Of a stretch of 64,000 nucleotides of DNA, positions 11,579 through 24,120 are shown piece after piece. The stretch is from Helianthus annuus. Lineage: Eukaryota; Streptophyta; Magnoliopsida; Asterales; Asteraceae. Below the pieces are notes generated by a model that saw nothing but the letters and a program-made list of their open reading frames with translations, made no database searches and was not told where the DNA came from. The stretch covers positions 109,970,517 through 110,034,516 of the forward strand of contig NC_035435.2 in assembly GCF_002127325.2 (NCBI RefSeq), given 5' to 3'. How positions within the stretch are numbered: position 1 is the stretch's first letter; every line of letters begins with the position of its first letter. Both the position numbers and the translations under genes were made by a program.

Positions 11579-12043
11579 CACTACTACAAAAATAGGCATT
11601 TGCTACGGCGAAATCCGTAGCAAAAAGGTTGTTTGCTACGGATTTGCTACGGATTTGGTTCGTAGCTACAAGTCCCGTCGCGAAATTATTTGCTATGAAC
11701 TTTAGCTACGGAAATTATGTTTGCGACGAATTTAGCTACAAAAAATGGCGTCGGTATTTTAGCCACGAATTTGCTATGAAGAAGTTTGCTACTAAATTTT
11801 GCTATGGGTTTTTAGCTACGGATGTTTTTAGCTACGGAAACTTTTAGCTACGATTGTTTTTTAGCTACGATTGTTTTTAGCTACGGATACTAGTAGCTAC
11901 GGAAAATTTTAGCTACGGATGTTTTTAGCTAGGAATACTTTTAGCTATGGTTATTTTTAGCTACGGACTAGTTTTGCTACGAATGGGTTGGCTATGATAA
12001 TTTGCACTGTTTTTGCTACAAAATTTAACCACGAACTTGCTAT
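11579..12043 (-). mobile_element. CACTA (En/Spm) transposon, left end with subterminal repeats
   Basis: The terminus reads CACTACTACAAAAATAGG, the canonical start of plant CACTA elements. It is followed by a dense array of subterminal words of the TAGCTACGGA/TTGCTACGAA type, which in En/Spm elements bind the TNPA-like protein. The array is interrupted at 12043 by a solo LTR and resumes at 13764-14020. The PF03004-type gene on the minus strand ends near this terminus, so this is the 3' end of the element relative to that gene. The right terminus lies beyond the window, making this the outermost mobile layer. Confidence 0.85.
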
Positions 12044-13763
12044 TGATGTGTGCGAGGTGTTATATATATTAAGTATATATTTTAAGTCTTTTTACACTTT
12101 TTAGCCAGGTTTTAAATTTATAAAACACGATATTTACTAACACTAAACACACATATGGGCAAGTGCACCCATCGTGGACGTAGTATAGTGTTGGTAAGAT
12201 ACCGAGGTCGTCCAAGGACACAAGAGCTTTTAGTACCGGTTTATCCTCAACGTCTAATCAAATCAAAATGTTAGAAAAGATTTTTAAACTAAGAAAATAA
12301 AACTATCTAAAATGCTGAAAAATAAAAATAAAAATAAAAACAGATAGACAAGATGAATCACTTGGATCCGACTCGTGTGTTAGTGTAACCTTTGATTATT
12401 TTCGCACTTTTGCACTTGTTTAAGAGATTATCTTAGTTATTGTAGTAGGCCCCTCTTTTGAAAGCGACGTTACCCTCAACCCAGTAGTTTGAGTCAGCAA
12501 GGATACAATCCTAAAGGGTCGGATTATTGAAAGATAATTAATTAAGTTATTAATGCATAATGTGGTAGGCCCCTCTTTTGAAGGCGACGTTACCCTCAGC
12601 TAAGTAATCTGAGTCAGCAGGGATACAGTCCTAAGTAGCTGGGTTAAAGTTTTAATAGTAGTTTAACTTATGAGGGGATCAAAGAGTTTGGACCCCCGCC
12701 ATCCAATACCTTTGGGTATTGAAGGAGGTCCTACTAAATTTGACCCAGGTCCTTTGCAGAATCTATACACTGAACAATGGCAAGACTCTTACCAAACCGT
12801 TCCCTTAACCCCCGACCAGGTAGCCAACATACCTCCATATAGACCGTGGAGATATGAATGGTGAAAATCTTTTATTTTATATAGACAGTAAAATAATGCC
12901 AAGACACCACGGACAAACGATAAGGAAGAATCATCTTCAACATAAGAAACTAGTAATTAAAGTCATTAATACAATACCAATTAAAAAGTGCAAAAGATTA
13001 AAAATAAAAAGTATTACACTAAACACTTGTCTTCACCAAGTGATGTAAGAGGCTTAGGCAAACATAGCCTTTGATTGTCAAGAACTCTTACGATTAATCC
13101 TGAATCCCGAGACGACTCACACACTCTATGATGAACAATGGATGATGGTGTTATGGTGGTGGTGGGTGGTGGGTGAAGTGTGAGAGAGGTGGTGTGCCAA
13201 GGGATGAGTTGCAAAAGCTCCAAGCACTCCTATTTATAGGCTGAACAGAACCCTGGGCACGGCCCCGTGTCTATCTGACTCTCTCTCTTCATTAATTGTA
13301 ATTCGCAATTACAATAAATGCGCCTGCAGGAAGTTGACCACGGCCCCGTGTCCGCTGAGCACGGCCCCGTGGTGGGCGATGGAAGCTTCTACAGATTTGT
13401 CTTTTGTGCCAAGGCTGACCATGACCCCGTGTTCGCTGGGCACGCCCCGTGTTGAGCTGGACACGCCCCGTGTTGAGCTGGGCACAACCCCATGCTCAGC
13501 TGGGCACAGCCCCATTCTCAGCTTTCTTCTTGTTTTTGCTTTGGGAGATGCTGTCGAGGAGTCGGGCATGCCACGTTTCTTCTTTTTCTTTATATTTATG
13601 TTGGATTTAGCTGCATTTTTCCTTCTTTTGTTCGTTTAAGCTCTTTTAACCCTGAAAATACAAAAGGAAGACAAAAGCACACTTTTTCCAACATTAGTAC
13701 TTAAAAAGAGGTAGTTTTATGCCACATTTGATGTAATTTATATGTTGCATTTTGTGCACATCA
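12044..13763 (-). mobile_element. Solo LTR of the LTR-C family
   Basis: This 1,720-bp sequence is the reverse complement of the LTR at 46507-48094, from the TGATGTG end (at 13763) to the terminal CA (at 12044). No internal region is attached. The 4-mer CTAT flanks it exactly on both sides (12040-12043 and 13764-13767), consistent with a short or eroded target duplication. It contains a TATA-type box (CTATAAATAGG on the minus strand, about 13230-13240), a direct repeat of about 110 bp (12446-12530 and 12560-12640) and an array of eight GCACGGCCCCGTG-type palindromes (13255-13520). The solo form implies LTR-LTR recombination after insertion into the CACTA end. Confidence 0.85.
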
Positions 13764-14030
13764 CTATCGTTTAGCTACGAGAATTTTCTACCTTTCACTT
13801 TTTTTTTGCTATGAAACTTGCTATGTTTTTTGCTATCGGGTTTGCTACATACTTTAGCTACAAATTCACTACTATTTGGCTACAAATTTTTGTAGTGTTT
13901 TGCTACAACTCTGCAACAGGATTTAGTTACGAACTTCGCTTGACTTTGCTACAGATATAGCTATCAATTTTAGAAGGTCTTTGCAACAAATTTAGCTACG
14001 CGATTTGCTTGGAATTTTTCAAATATTTTT
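13764..14030 (-). mobile_element. CACTA subterminal repeat array, continued
   Basis: TAGCTACGAG, TTTGCTACA and TAGCTACG-like words continue the array that was broken by the solo LTR, as far as about 14010. The copies here are more degenerate than those next to the terminus. Confidence 0.7.
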
Positions 14031-14294
14031 TTATATTGTTTTCTATTTTTCCTTTATAAATATTATATTCAAATTTCATAAATATAAAAAACTAAAACTA
14101 AAAATAAATACTCAAACCATATAACATAATAATTCAAACATAACAATAAATATTAAAAACTCATACTAAAGATCCAAATCATCCAAACATAACCGAATAC
14201 AACACGATAAAAATCCAAATAATTCAAACATAACTAAACTTAAATGATAGAAATCCAAATTATCTAAAAGCAATATAATAAAATTCAACGCATT

Positions 14295-16659
14295 TTAAGT
14301 TGGTGGCCGGTTTTGTGGCGGGTTTTGTGACAACATTTGAATTTTCTCATTCATTTCGGCATGCAACCTCGCACCTTCTTCAATTTTCTCCATCATAGCA
14401 TGTTTCTCTATCTTATCTTGTTCCAACTCCGCTATTTTTTCCTTCAACCGTTCCACCTATAACATCAAAAGAAAAAATTAACCCATTAATATCCATTATG
14501 ATACCTAATAAGTTATGACACAATGTATATAAGGTTGGGTGGTAGCCTGTTTGGCTATATATTGCTGGGTATTTTTATTTGGCTGTATGAGGGTTTGTAG
14601 CTAGTCCCCTGCTAGCTGTTTTGTGAATGAATATATTTGTTGGCCGTTCAAAAAAAAAAGTTATGACACTATGTTATAACCAAATATAACCTAATAAAAG
14701 CTATTACACCCATAGTTATAGAATATTACAAATAAACTAACTCGGTACAAACTAATAATTCATTTAAACCTATGCAGTTAATGCGGAAAAATATCGGATA
14801 TCGGTTAAGGACCGATATTTGAGATATCGGTTATCGCGGTGGGATATCGGCAATATATCGGTTCAACGTTTTTTCTTGTTTATTTATAAATATATGTGAC
14901 ATACCTAATAAATTAAACACACATTCTATGATTCTAACACCAAGTGTGGTAAACTGATAAATGATAATCAACATAGCTCACTAAATTAAACTGATAAATG
15001 ATTCTAGCACTAACATTCTATGATAAATTGATAAATGATAAACTAATTTAAACACACATTCTGGGAGAGACGATTGTAGGTTGTGTAATAGATTTAGGTT
15101 GTGTGATAGATTTAGGTTGAGTGACTGGAAGGGACGGCTGTTGCTGCCGATGCGTGTGAAGGGTGTGAATATAGTTTGGTTAATGATATTTGGGCCAACA
15201 TTGGGCCAACAATAACGCAAAAGGGAATAGGCTTTGGACTTTGGAGAGCAAGCTTTAAAGAAAAAGAATAAAATTGGGCCAACTGATATTATCGCTGAGA
15301 TAACCGATATTACGAAGACAAAATATCGGCGATATATCGGTATATATCGCCGATATTATCGCTACCGATATTATCACGAGATTTTGAACCGATATTTTAC
15401 TGAGACCCGATAACCGATATTTCGGTGATATATTACCGATATATCGCCGAGATTAACTGCTTAGATTTAAACCACCCATTAATAATCGTTATCACATGAA
15501 CATAGACTTTTTCTACTAAAGGAGTTAATACATACCTCATTGTTGTCATTTCTCTCTTGTGTACCCATCATCACGACACGCGAGTCAGCGATAGTGCTGA
15601 TCCCATACATTTTACCCTTTTTCTTGCCTCCAACAGTTTGCGACAACAATTCCATGTCAATTTCCGGATGCAAGCTGGTATCCTCTCCATATTTGTCGAC
15701 AACATATTTATTGTAAGTTTCCTGTGATGGGCGCATAAAACAATCAATAAATTAGTTTTATATATTTATATAATAAAGTATTTCTATTATAAGCGTTTGC
15801 ATTTTGCACTAAGGTGAGGCGAGTCACTCGAAAAGCACATCACAGCAGTCCTTACGCAGTTCTGGATATATTTTAAAATTCCAGCAAGTTTTCTGTTGGA
15901 TTCTGGCAATATTTCAGCCAGAGTCAGCTCTAAACAACCTACAACTCATCTATATTAAAGTAGATATATATGAATGAATTAAGGGTAATCTTGGCTAGGA
16001 GGAGAAGCAACACTTTTAGGTTTGGTTTTAGGAATATCCAGCAGTTTTATTTATGTAATAAAATTGTATTTTAATTAAAAAATTGAGGTGATAAAAATTC
16101 ATAGTAAAAAAAGTGTTAAATATTAATACGTGAAAAGGATGATTAAGTTGAAACATTGTTGTTATAACAACAATAATAATTATGAAACAAATAACAAATA
16201 GAAAAAAAAACTAGTTAAAATGCTTAAATATGTAATTTTTGAATTTTTGGTATAACTTATAAGTAAGGGTAAAAAGGTCATTACATAATTTATTTTTAAT
16301 AAAATAAATCAAAATAGTTAAATTTGCATTTGTTTTAATTAAGGAAAGGGAAATATGCAATTTTAGTTTAAGATTGGATAAATATGCAATTAAGATGATT
16401 TATATGGGGAAATATGCAAAAGATCATTAAAAACATGCATTTACAAAATAACAGAACTTACATAAGCTTCACTCGCCCTCGTGTCAACCCTAGTCACGTT
16501 ATGCTCATGAATGTTCTCTTCCATGTCACCGCCTTCTCCCGAACCGTGCTCAATCGAGCTGCTAGACCCCAATAACCCATCTAGGGGTCTCGACCCTTTC
16601 TTTGCATGTGTTTGTAACCAGAATTCACCGAACTTGACGCGCCGCTTCAAGGTCTTCTC
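14295..16659 (-). CDS. CACTA transposon gene, exons 4-6 (PF03004-type plant En/Spm protein)
   Basis: This is the 3' half of a six-exon minus-strand gene. Exon 4 is 16659-16462, exon 5 is 15721-15536 and exon 6 is 14456-14295, ending in TAA. All acceptors are AG, the donors are GTAAGT and GTATGT, and all three junctions are phase 0. Exon 4 has the KFGEFWLQTHAKKG and TRASEAY signatures of the plant Ptta/En/Spm family; exon 5 has GGKKKGKMYGIST. Exon 6 encodes a charged coiled coil (VERLKEKIAELEQDKIEKH) and a proline/asparagine tail. Exons 1-3 are at 45107-46275. The six exons sum to 1,248 nt, that is 415 residues without an internal stop. In En/Spm-like elements such proteins accompany or regulate the transposase. 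Exon limits are predicted from the sequence only. Confidence 0.78.
14527..14658 (+). mobile_element. Truncated non-LTR retroposon
   Basis: A 16-bp target duplication, AGTTATGACACAATGT (one mismatch), sits at 14511-14526 and 14659-14674. The element ends in GGCCGTTC plus poly-A (14650-14659). The same GCCGTTC-A(n) tail is present on the SINE at 7008-7176, suggesting a shared retrotransposition machinery. No box B was seen, so it is more likely the 3' end of a LINE than a complete SINE. It lies in intron 5 of the CACTA gene. Confidence 0.85.
14771..15464. mobile_element. Mutator-like MITE rich in ATATCGG words
   Basis: A perfect 9-bp duplication, ATTTAAACC, at 14762-14770 and 15465-15473 fits the Mutator superfamily. 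The ends share GCAGTTAAT (14774 on; inverted at 15452-15460), followed on both sides by clusters of GATATCGG/CCGATAT words (14790-14860 and 15285-15450). There is no supported coding frame. It sits in intron 5 of the CACTA gene, just outside exon 5. Confidence 0.85.
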
Positions 16660-16662
16660 CTA

Positions 16663-17032
16663 CATCAAAACCCAAAATTATAATATATATATATATCAAT
16701 TGGTACATGTTTGCTACAGTATAAGGGTAATTTTTTTTACATGATAAGATTTTCAGGTTCGTGTTAGGTTTGGGTTCATTTAAAATTTCCGTGTTCGGGT
16801 TGAACCCGCCAACCTGATCCATTTAGCACCCTTAAATACCGGAGCTTCATCTCTATGTTTAAATTTAGCTCAAAACAAAGTTTACTTATACAAATTTATC
16901 AAAGTCGTAAAAAAAAGTTCGTATAATTGATGTTTTTCAGAGGTACACTTTACATTTCATTGTTATATAATACTAGTGACGAAAGTTAAATATTTGAATT
17001 AAAGGGGGGCTAATAAATTGAATCGGTGCCGA
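16663..17032 (-). other. CACTA gene intron 3, left part
   Basis: No gene was found. This is the part of intron 3 next to exon 4. It includes a short GTTCGGGTTGAACCCG palindromic patch near 16790-16812. Confidence 0.5.
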
Positions 17033-17258
17033 TAAGGGTGAGCATAGAGACAAAACCGACCCGACCCGGGATAGAACCGACCCGAACCAATACCCGAACT
17101 GCATAGAATATAAGAACCGAACACTAGACACTATGCTATTCATCGGGTATCAGTCCACTGTGAAATCGGGTCCTCAGTTTTGGTAAAATACCCAAGACTG
17201 CCATTGCAGTTGATCTTCTTGTTGAAATTCAGGGTCAAGGGCCTCTCAATTTTCAAAC
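17033..17258. mobile_element. hAT-like element, left fragment
   Basis: The fragment begins TAAGGGTGAGCATA, which matches the inverted right end at 44980-44993 (TAGGGGTGAGCATA). The outer 8-mers GGTGCCGA (17025-17032) and GAGGCCGA (44994-45001) agree in 6 of 8 positions, as expected for an old hAT duplication. The two fragments (the second is 44527-44993) are separated exactly by the Tekay-1 element. Subterminal regions are rich in GACCCGA/CGGTT words. No transposase frame was found. Confidence 0.72.
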
Positions 17259-17263
17259 GTAGT

Positions 17264-20200
17264 TGTAACACCTCGAAATTTTGCGTCCAATGATGTATTG
17301 ACACGTGTCATAGGTTTACACGTGGTAATAAATACTAATTAAAGGACTAGAGTTGACAAACATTGAAAGTATGTGAATTCGAGGGTTTGAAATGTCAACA
17401 AGGGATAAATATACTGTATAGTACCCCTAAATGATGCTCGTACCTTCAAACGAATAAATCATGGATCGTACGGAACGAGATATGGAAGAAAGCGAGAGAT
17501 TACAAACTACATGGGTTAAATGTGTCAACATGTTTAAGTTGTACCTCTGAGTGACCCTTTAACGAACCCGAGACTTTGTAACAGTAAATTACGCTCACTA
17601 GAATGTACGATATAAATTTCGCGAAGTTCCGTTTTAAAACGAGAAAGTTATGATCAAATTCGTATGCGAGGGGTTAAAAGCGTCAAACATTGAAAGTTAT
17701 GACTTTTCGGGTAATAATAAATTAACCAAGGGTTAATAAGTTGGGTAAAAGCCACGGGGCCCTTATTTGTAAATAAATAAGGCCCAAAACGCAAAGTTAC
17801 CCCTTCGAAACCGAAAGGCCATGGCAATAATTGCAAAAGATTTAAAAATATTGAAAAACAAGTCTCAGGCGGGCCGCGTTGAAGAAACAAAGGATCTTAC
17901 GCGGGCCGCGCGGGCAGTATAGATGCGGGCTCTGACATTAGGATTCAGGCGACCCGCGTAAGAGTTGATGTATCACTAACGCGGGCCGCATCAACCCCCC
18001 AGATGCAGAAAACGTGGACAGAAGCACTGTTTGGTGTTTTAACCGACCTTAGAGCCAATAATGAGAGTATGGGCGCCCCCTAAACGACCCCTAGCACCCA
18101 GGGACACTTGGTGATCATCCAAGAACACTTGTAGCCTTAGTTGTCAATGATCTAAGGTGTGAAGTTTACTATAAAAGGCCATTTAGTGCACCATTGTTCT
18201 TTACACCTTCAAACAACTCTTCTGATCATTCCTGGAGCTCAAATGCCTTCATCTCTCATCCCTAGTTGTGCATAGGACTCTTGTAAGTATGCTCCACCCT
18301 TTCTTGGTTAAGTTTTGCTTAGTTAAAGCCCAAAAGTCAATTCGTAATTAACGATTGACTTAACGATAAATCACAAATGGTCCAGTGGTTTGTCGAATCA
18401 AAGGTAGTTATATGTTGGTAATTATGTGGGCATTAAACCCCTAAAAGGGCACCCTCTGATTCCCACTCTAACTAGTCCAAATGTCGAGTCAAACTTGCTT
18501 AGAAAAAGTCAACAGAATGCTAAATTGCGATTTCATGCATAATCAGTAATGTAGATGGCGTGTAACCTATTTTAACACTCATATAACATGATAATAAGTA
18601 TATTAACTAGTCTAAGCTTGTTTGATCCGACCATTTACTGTTTTGACCCGGTTCGGAACCGAAAGTCGCAAAACTTTGACTTTTGCTTTAATTTCAGTTC
18701 TGACCCGTTATGGTATGATTTAGATATGCCTTAGGACTCTCTTAGGACCAGGTTACATGATGGTATAACCCTCTGTGACCGGTTCATCGTTTGTCCGAGT
18801 TTTTCACACATTTCCGTTAAAAGTTCAAAAGTTGACCATAACGCCCTTGTTACTTTAAAACGAGAAGTTTGGACATGTGAAAGGACAATAACCTTAGTTA
18901 CTAATTCTAAGCATGTCCCTAAAATTTCACGTCAATCCGGGGTCTAGAATAGGAGTTATGCTAAATAGCGCAATTACGGAAACTTTAGTAATTAAACGGC
19001 GCATTTAGCGTAAAACCTATCTAAACCCAAATTTTGACACCAAACCTTTTACACACTGATGTAAAATAATATTTTGGGATTTTTAAAGGTTTTTAATTAT
19101 TTTTAACCTGCTCATAACCTGCGGTTATGGCATCGATTCGGTAATTACCGAATATACCCTTTTCGGACATAACTTGAGTTCTACATGGTATTTTGACCCG
19201 ATTCCAGTTGCTACTGATTTTAAATAATAAATGGAGTATTTTGGACTTTATAAACTGTTCGGAAAACTCAGATTCCCTGTAGAACTCGGAAACCTCTTTT
19301 ATAATCTTTAAAAAGACCGAAATACCCCTACGGGGCGTATATTGGATTTAAACTCGTTATGGGCGTAAAGGAAGGTATCCTACTGATACCACAACCTCTT
19401 TAGAGCATAATAACTTAGGAAGCCTGTGTAGGACTCTTACGGTTACCCGTTACGCCATTTGCGCGCACGGTTCGGTTTATGTAACTAGTTTACATAAACT
19501 AGCCAAAACGGGTCAAGCCTTATCGTTTTTACTTCAAACTCCAGAGTGTGGTTATTATACCCATATAAAACAAGTCTTCAAACTTGTTGGGCCCAAACCA
19601 CATTCCATTCCTGGTTTTCGCTTTTCACGCGATTAAACCGTAATTATCCTTTGAAACTGACCGGTCTAAGCTAAGGCTAAATTAAAGACCCGTTAGGATT
19701 CTAATAGGTTGTTATAAACCTTCGTTCCAGAATAGGAGACCAGTAAAAGATACTTGCATTTGTTTGATTGAGGTTATTACTTGCTCAGGTAAATACTTTT
19801 AACTTATTTTCCGTTATACGGGCTTGGGTTACGGTATATAAAGATACCGCTTGGTCGGGCAATTGACCCAACTCATTAGTAGTTGGTTATTATCAATATG
19901 ACCCGTTTAAAAATTGGTTTTGTTGGCTTTACGCCTTAGGGAGCTTAATGACCATGTCCCGGATATCCTTGGCATCATTTTACGAAATGGCCACGACCCC
20001 GACACACGGGTGTAGGCGTACACCCGAAAATGTGTCTATATTATTAAAGGTATAACCGTTGGTTTTCCCGCCACGTCTTTATGCTTTGTGGCGTGTCTAT
20101 TAACCTTAAACCCGGCACGACTCGGGCGACCGAACGCTTAGTGAACATGTAATTCTTTTACAAGATTTAATTGATAAATTATCCCAACTTATAAAGAGTT

Positions 20201-20594
20201 TGTGCCTTGTGCATTCAAATCAATTTTATTAAACCTTTTTCAAAAGTGTCGGTTGAATGTATTTACCAGTGTAAACTGACGTATTTTCCCCAAAAGATTA
20301 AATGCAGGATCTACACGTAATAGGCTGGCCACTCCTTAGCATCGTTGGAGTCTCGCAAGCTTGGGATGCCAATATCTGATGAACAATATTTTATTTTTAT
20401 TTTTGATCCCCTGTGGATTCATTTCAACTACTTGTGATACTTGGATATTACATTTGATGGTTGAAATATAATCTATCTTTATGCTTCCACTGTGCATTTA
20501 AATATTGTGTGGTTTGACTATATTGTTGCCAACTACGTCACGGTAATCCCCCACCAGGCCCACCGGTGATACACGTGGAAATCGGGGTGTGACA
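17264..20594 (+). repeat. 5' LTR of Tekay-1
   Basis: This 3,331-bp LTR runs from TGTAACACC to GGTGTGACA and is nearly identical to 41190-44521. Two pairs of GC palindromes of the GCGGGCCGCG type lie at 17869-17910 and 17949-17989, 180-300 bp upstream of the TATA-type box. Confidence 0.95.
18169..18178 (+). promoter_or_regulatory. TATA-type box in the Tekay-1 5' LTR
   Basis: CTATAAAAGG is followed about 30 bp later by an ordinary transcribed-leader-like stretch. The 3' LTR copy is at 42094-42103. It is the best candidate for the element's core promoter; the start site was not determined. Confidence 0.65.
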
Positions 20595-20597
20595 GGT

Positions 20598-20609
20598 TGG
20601 TATCAGAGC
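20598..20609 (+). other. Primer-binding site of Tekay-1 (tRNA-iMet type)
   Basis: TGGTATCAGAGC, complementary to the 3' end of initiator tRNA-Met, begins three bases after the 5' LTR. Confidence 0.93.
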
Positions 20610-21645
20610 AAACGTTGAGTGAATTAAACACTATCCTTATGTGTTTAATCTCAATGACACAATTGCACATACTCGAGTCTAGACAAGAACATAGGACAAA
20701 TTCGAATTGTTGTTCTAGTTTGTCTTTTATTGTTTATTATTGGTTTTAAAATCTGTTTAAGCAGGAAATATGCCACCAGCAATTAGAAGAGGAGGAAGAG
20801 GCAAAGGGCCGATCACTACTCATAATGATCACGAGGCCGGACCTTCCAAGAGCTCCTTCCAGCACAAGGAGTGAAGAACCTCAGAGGCGTAGAAGAAACC
20901 TCTTTGAGCCCGCAAGACGGTCTACCTCACACAGTTCGACACCTTCATACCGTCACTCTTTTGGACCAAATTCGGAGAACGAGCCCAGTAACCCTCAACC
21001 TTCGTTTATACCTCTCCAGCGATCTTTTTCGCACCGTTCCTATGGCGATCCCACTCCTTTCTTCCAAGGCCAGTTCAACCCGGCTGATTATGTCCAGGAA
21101 CCAATAGGTTATAACCCTTTATGACCCGAAGACCATTTCTCCGAAGATAATGTGGTAGATATGGACGAGGACACGGATCCCATCGAACCTGCAAGAGGTA
21201 CTCCCAACCATCCTATCGAGATCTCTGATGGGTCATCCTTTCATGGAACACCCTATCAAGGTCCCGACAGTTATCAGGCGAGGTTTAACCAGTGTGATTG
21301 GTACTTCACACCCTCTCACCACTCATCACCTCACCAGCAGCAGCAGCAGCAACAGGATCCTTCCGAGGATTCGCGTTTCGTGGCAGTTACGCCACCGCCT
21401 CCACCGCCACCAGTTCAACAAGCACCTCCAGATCCGCCAAGGCGTAGGAGATCAGGCGCGTGGATGTCCACCCGAGGAGGGGAATTTCACTTCAGCACCC
21501 CTCGCCACTCGAGTGCGAGTCATTTTCCGCCATTGCCTGAAGAACCACAAATGGGTGAACCTTCGAGCCACCCTGCAGAGGTGAATTCTGCACCAGTTGC
21601 ACCACCTCCGCCACCATTTGGGTATGATAACCCTATACCTGCGTA

Positions 21646-22819
21646 TGACGTGATGTCGTGGGTCACGCAAATTTAATCCCCAAACAACTATAGATAGTGG
21701 TAAGAGGGTATCAAACTCAGGGAGTATGTGGAAGGTATGTCAATTGTATAGCTTTGTACTTAAACTAAAATTAAACTAAATTGCAGAAATTAAAATTCAA
21801 GAGTTTGGATTGTTGTTTTAGAAAACTAAATTAAAAACTAATTTCAAATCAAATGTTGGTTGTAAAACAGATTAGGAGAGAACAATGATCACCTTAGGTT
21901 TCAGTTTCTTTAAACAATTGTGTGTAATTCCAACTAGAAAGAGTTACATAGACATAACTCGTGTATAGATGATTGAAGTGATAAAAGGGAACAAAGTACT
22001 CGGATTATATAAACGCGAGGTTGTTTCCCGATGACCAATTAATCAATAACCACCCCTAACCCTTCCTGTGATATCTCGATTGCCAACGGCACCAAGAACG
22101 TACGATTAAGACTAGAAATTGCAATATCGATTAACAAGTTACAAGCAATCAAACATACACCATGATATTCAAGCAACGCAAGTTATCATTCTAGAAATTC
22201 AGAAATAAAACACACAAAAGTTCAAGAAACTTTCACCTAAGATGATCACCGAAGAGTTTAGCCGGACATGGCTTGGTGAATCATCATCATAATCAAACCA
22301 ATGTTCATACGAATCGAAAATACAAACCGGATGATAGCAATTGTTCAAAACCAAGCAAAAACAGCAAAAATCGCCCCCAAGATGTTCTCCAACCGTCCAA
22401 TGATGAGGAATGATGAAAAGACACCATCAAACTACTTAATTGTGGCAGTTACATGTTTTCTCGCAGATTCCACCGTAATTTACGGCTCCACCGTAAATTA
22501 CGGTGGACAGTAAAATGTTACGGTGTGTAGAAGCTGTGTTACGGTGGGGAACATATGAAATCCAGGTCCACCGTAAATTACGGTAGGACCGTAATTTACG
22601 GTGGTGAGCGGACTTGTCTTCTTTGTTTTGTCTCTTGTTCCATGCTCGACCCGTTCATCACCAAAATCTCCAAAGCTGCATTTAATCCGTCTTTTAGCTC
22701 CCGAACCGCACCTGAAACATAAGCACAGTAGTTATCTAATTCAAGATAATTACACGATTAAGTGAAGGATTATTTCATCTTTTAACACGCTTAAGGGTTG
22801 TCCAATGGACCACCCGTCA
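21646..22819 (-). repeat. 3' LTR of the Athila-type element
   Basis: This 1,174-bp LTR carries two palindrome pairs of the CACCGTAAATTACGGTG type (about 22463-22500 and 22564-22604). It ends in TGACGTG on the plus strand and starts TGACGGGTGGTCC on the minus strand. Confidence 0.94.
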
Positions 22820-22836
22820 CATCCCCACACTTAACC
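22820..22836 (-). other. Polypurine tract of the Athila-type element
   Basis: The minus strand reads AAGTGTGGGGATG directly before the 3' LTR, the usual site for plus-strand priming. Confidence 0.85.
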
Positions 22837-24120
22837 GTTGCTTGTCCCAAGCAACTCATCAAATCAATTTCAAAACAAGTGATCAAATTAACCCAAGCAA
22901 ACATGTAATCTTTTTACTAACCCCTTTTTAACACCCAAGCGATGCACCCCTCTCTAAATCTCTCCTCTCGGCTACAAGTGAAAACTAGCAAAGATAAGCT
23001 AGACACACACTAGGCAAACGGGTGGTTGCACAATCATAAGCTTGTACCTAAATCGATCATTCTCCTAAAATGGGTCAAACATGAATGCAAATCAAAGGGA
23101 CTTCAAGGTTGTAACGCGGCTAGGTGTATATGTAGGAAATGGAATATATATGAAGTAGCGAAAATTCGACCCGGTCTTTTTATTACAAACAAAAACAAAC
23201 GAACAAACAAACAAACTACTATATACATGACAATTAACCTTTCTTTTTTTTTTCATTGCTTTTCTCTGTTTCCTCTTTTTTTTTCGATTTTTTTTTTCAA
23301 TAAAGCAAGCAACCATACAATAAAGCTTTAAACATATCTACTTCAAACTAGCAAAACTACTAATACCATCACTAACACTATAAGACCGGGTCAAATTTGG
23401 GTAAAATTTTAAGTAAGTAGCTAGGGGTAACAAATGATAAGCTTTTAAGGCACAAAATGGGCAACTAAATGTCCAACCCCCCCGCCCCTCTCACTACCAT
23501 GCTCATATATATACTTATGAGGTCCAACCCCCCAAATCCCACACTCGCTCACACCAACGACGAGGCTACCTAAATGCCCTTATCCTTTCTACATTCATGT
23601 CTAACTAAGGACTCAAATCGCATTCAAGCACAAGTTCTAATGCACCCCCACCCGTAGCCACTCTCATCAAAGACAATTATTATTTATATACAAGTGTGAC
23701 TACAACTCTCACCAAGAATGAAAAAGGTATCAAGGGTTGCCGGTGCATTATTTGGGGTTAAATTAGGGCGTTCAAATTCTCACATCATTTCGCTTGGCTC
23801 AAAATTTTTCAAAAACTCCAAAAATTCCCCCCCATCCCCACACTTGGGATACATTGACCCCAATGTATGGCTTTGGGAGGCTTTGATCACTAACTCAATC
23901 AACATCAACAAAAGCTTTTTTACTCAAACCCCAAATTTCTTTTTGTATTTTTCATTTTATATATTTTTTTTATGCTTTTCTTCTTTTTAACACACGACAC
24001 CACCAACTAACACCAACCCAACAAAACAAAACAAACATACACCACCCATCCACCCAGCCATAATCAACCTAAAACCACAAATATATACAAATTATACAAA
24101 AGAGAGAGAATACCACCTGA
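22837..24120 (-). other. 3' untranslated internal region of the Athila-type element
   Basis: No gene was found. The stretch lies between the last ORF and the polypurine tract, with homopolymer runs (23245-23300, 23940-23990) and C-rich patches (23470-23540). Short frames here lack any domain. Confidence 0.55.

Noticed and set aside
11629..11847. 72-residue frame in the CACTA terminus
   Set aside because: Translation of the subterminal word array (repeating ATDxF/SYGN); not a gene.
12670..12864. 64-residue plus-strand frame with a tidy sequence (PGPLQNLYTEQW)
   Set aside because: It lies inside the LTR-C LTR, antisense to the element; the same region in the other LTRs is not preserved as a coding frame in a meaningful way.
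13309..13639. Overlapping short frames in the solo LTR, both strands
   Set aside because: They exist because the palindrome array lacks stops (TAPC/GHGAV-type translations); not genes.
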